Origin: JAJZMA01 sp021850405
GTDB lineage: Bacteria > Chloroflexota > Dormibacteria > Aeolococcales > Aeolococcaceae
NCBI GenBank assembly: GCA_027365835.1
Contig: DAHXLU010000057.1
Coordinates: 1 to 13,608, forward strand
Length of the DNA stretch: 13,608 nucleotides
Reading direction: 5' to 3'
Position numbers and translations under genes: made by a program. Under the pieces are notes generated by a model. That model worked only from the letters and a program-made list of their open reading frames with translations, ran no database searches and had not been told where the DNA came from. This document shows positions 12,468 through 13,608 of this stretch, one piece after another; the stretch's first letter is position 1, and each line of letters starts with the position of its first letter.

Positions 12468-12794
12468 CTACTGCAGTAGACAGGTTGGGGCTGGATCTAA
12501 GAAATATAGATAACTCGTAGTAATAGTAACGGGGATGGGGGTCTTGGGGCGACCCGTACTGGGAGCATCGTCCAGGCCGTCCATCCCTTTGACTGCCCAG
12601 CGACGGGTCCACTTGCGCACAGTAGCCAGGTGGCACTGTAGCTGTCGGGCTATGGCGCGAAGGGGCACCCCATCCGCGGCAAGAAGAACGATCTGGGCGC
12701 AAAGAGAGGCTCGCTGTGCGCTGGTGGGCAGGCGAGCAGCTTTGGCAAGATGGAGGGTGTCTGCACTGGAGAGAGTGAGCTTGGAAGAATGCAT
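12468..12794 (-). pseudogene. Truncated IS630-type transposase (N-terminal DNA-binding part only)
   Basis: From the ATG at 12794 the frame gives about 108 residues. The first 90 or so follow the N-terminal region of IS630-family transposases: KLTLSSADTLHLAKAARLP, then AQIVLLAADGVPLRAIARQL with the helix-turn-helix, TVRKWTRRWAVKGMDGLDD, and the linker PSTGRPKTP. The match ends there. The remaining residues (IPVTITTSYLYFLDPAPTCLLQ region) do not resemble the DDE catalytic domain, and no DDE domain follows down to the tRNA. The protein therefore cannot transpose. The frame is open further upstream to 12995, but those residues are unlike transposase and overlap the opposite-strand secreted-protein gene. 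An independent small HTH protein is less likely. Confidence 0.7.
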
Positions 12795-13033
12795 GGCAGA
12801 GTGCTCGTATGAGGGTTGATGATTACGGGCATCATAAGTAACCCTGTAATCCTGGAGGGCTCCCTGTAATGAGATAGTGTCCCGCCGAGTGGTGTAAATT
12901 CGCTGGCCGGGTGGTGGCGCGTAGACGACGGTTTGACCTGCGGCGTACACTCCCTCCAATGACAAATCGCCATTTTCCTGACGCCACCGCGACATTCATC
13001 AAAGTGGTCGGGGGTCGTCCGGTAGTGCGTCGC

Positions 13034-13608
13034 ATGCCACCGACCGTTGTCCGACGAGTGGTCCATGGATCGCTCCGGCACCTGGTCATGGTGATTTCTG
13101 TCGCTATGGGGATCGTGTCGGGTGCCGTGGTGGGGGCAAGCCCGCCGGTACAGGCGTCCCCGTCTCTGGCAGGAACGTACTTTGAGGTCACCACGAATCT
13201 GGGGACGACCACAACCCATACATTCACGGTTGCCAGCTACGACGCCACGACAGGCACGTTCAGCGGGACGGGTACGAACCCGCAGATGACAGTGGGTGGG
13301 ACGTTCTCGGGAACGTCTATTTCAATGACCTGGACATATCAGGATGGGTCCGGATACGTTGCCCATCTGGTCGGCACGGTGTCGCCCACTTTCACGATGG
13401 CGGGGACGGGGACAGACACACTGGGGCAGAACTGGACATGGACGGCATCGCCCATCTCGTCACCTGGCAATCTTGTTGTCAACGGCAGTTTTGAGGCACC
13501 CATTGCCAACTGTCCGTATGGCCTGAGCCAGTACGGTAATGGCTCTACGGCAATACCGGGCTGGGTGGTGGGTGGCAACAGCGTGGACATCCAGTGCAGC
13601 ACCGGGAG
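13034..13608 (+). CDS. Secreted beta-rich protein with a choice-of-anchor-C/DUF642-like domain (3' partial)
   Basis: An open frame runs from here past the window end without a stop. The predicted N-terminus (MPPTVVRRVVHGSLRHLVMV) has Arg residues followed by a hydrophobic core (about 17-35) and a plausible signal-peptidase site after PPVQA (37-41). A Thr/Gly/Ser-rich beta region follows (about 43-140), with related turns GTFSGTGT and GGTFSGTS, WTYQDGSG and NWTWTASP. Then NLVVNGSFEAP and AIPGWVVGGNSVDI match the start of choice-of-anchor C/DUF642-type galactose-binding-fold domains. It is probably exported and surface-associated or carbohydrate-binding. The start is uncertain: in-frame ATG at 12959, GTG at 13004 and ATG at 13088 are alternatives and none has a good SD. 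Frequent ACG, GTG and GGG codons set it apart from the hut genes. Confidence 0.7.
   Translation, partial: MPPTVVRRVVHGSLRHLVMVISVAMGIVSGAVVGASPPVQASPSLAGTYFEVTTNLGTTTTHTFTVASYDATTGTFSGTGTNPQMTVGGTFSGTSISMTWTYQDGSGYVAHLVGTVSPTFTMAGTGTDTLGQNWTWTASPISSPGNLVVNGSFEAPIANCPYGLSQYGNGSTAIPGWVVGGNSVDIQCSTG

Noticed and set aside
12795..12995. N-terminal extension of the IS630-type fragment
   Set aside because: Residues before the ATG at 12794 do not resemble IS630 N-termini and overlap the likely 5' region of the divergent secreted gene.
1..13608. CRISPR array, rRNA genes or complete insertion sequence
   Set aside because: No spaced direct repeats, no rRNA-like segments and only a truncated transposase were seen.

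Overview
The window is high-GC bacterial DNA with compact gene packing, including stop/start overlaps of 4 to 16 bases. tRNA-Gln(CTG) has a bacterial-type U1-A72 pair and G73. The HspR/MerR-type regulators, the hut genes and the holin-like/DUF3618-like membrane pair also point to a bacterium. The mix resembles uncultured soil-type lineages such as Chloroflexota or Dormibacterota. That placement is a weak inference, because no marker gene here settles the phylum. One gene, the tyrosyl-tRNA synthetase, is of the archaeal/eukaryotic type.

Layout. (1) Bases 1-358 are a hairpin-rich leader with no convincing gene except a possible 27-codon mini-ORF; tyrS (359-1534, +) follows. (2) A minus-strand cluster (4866 down to 1733) encodes an unrecognised 120-residue protein, a zinc-dependent MDR dehydrogenase and a GH13 alpha-glucosidase-like enzyme with unusual active-site changes. 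(3) Divergent from it is a plus-strand histidine-utilisation operon, hutU-hutG-hutI (5022-9011). It converts urocanate to glutamate and formamide; hutH is not in the window. (4) A 54-residue membrane protein (minus) faces an HspR-like regulator (9644-9985, +) across an intergenic region with an 11-C tract. (5) A perfect 22-base palindrome overlaps a plausible promoter. It precedes a tightly overlapping operon: stand-alone REC response regulator, second HspR-like regulator (64/93 identical to the first by hand alignment), holin-like two-TM protein, and DUF3618-like one-TM protein (10118-11761). (6) A zinc-ribbon protein on the minus strand (11818-12147) appears to be transcribed without a leader; its -10/start region contains a relative of the 22-base palindrome. 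(7) tRNA-Gln(CTG) is followed by a truncated IS630-type transposase and the start of a secreted, probably cell-surface protein that runs off the window end.

The most promising candidate for an undescribed system is region 5 together with region 6. Two HspR-like paralogues bracket a receiver-only response regulator, one is translationally coupled to two envelope proteins, and a shared palindromic motif (ATAYYAATTRRTAT) lies in the promoters of both the operon and the neighbouring zinc-ribbon gene. The parts are recognised families. Their combination into one signalling and envelope-remodelling circuit is my inference.
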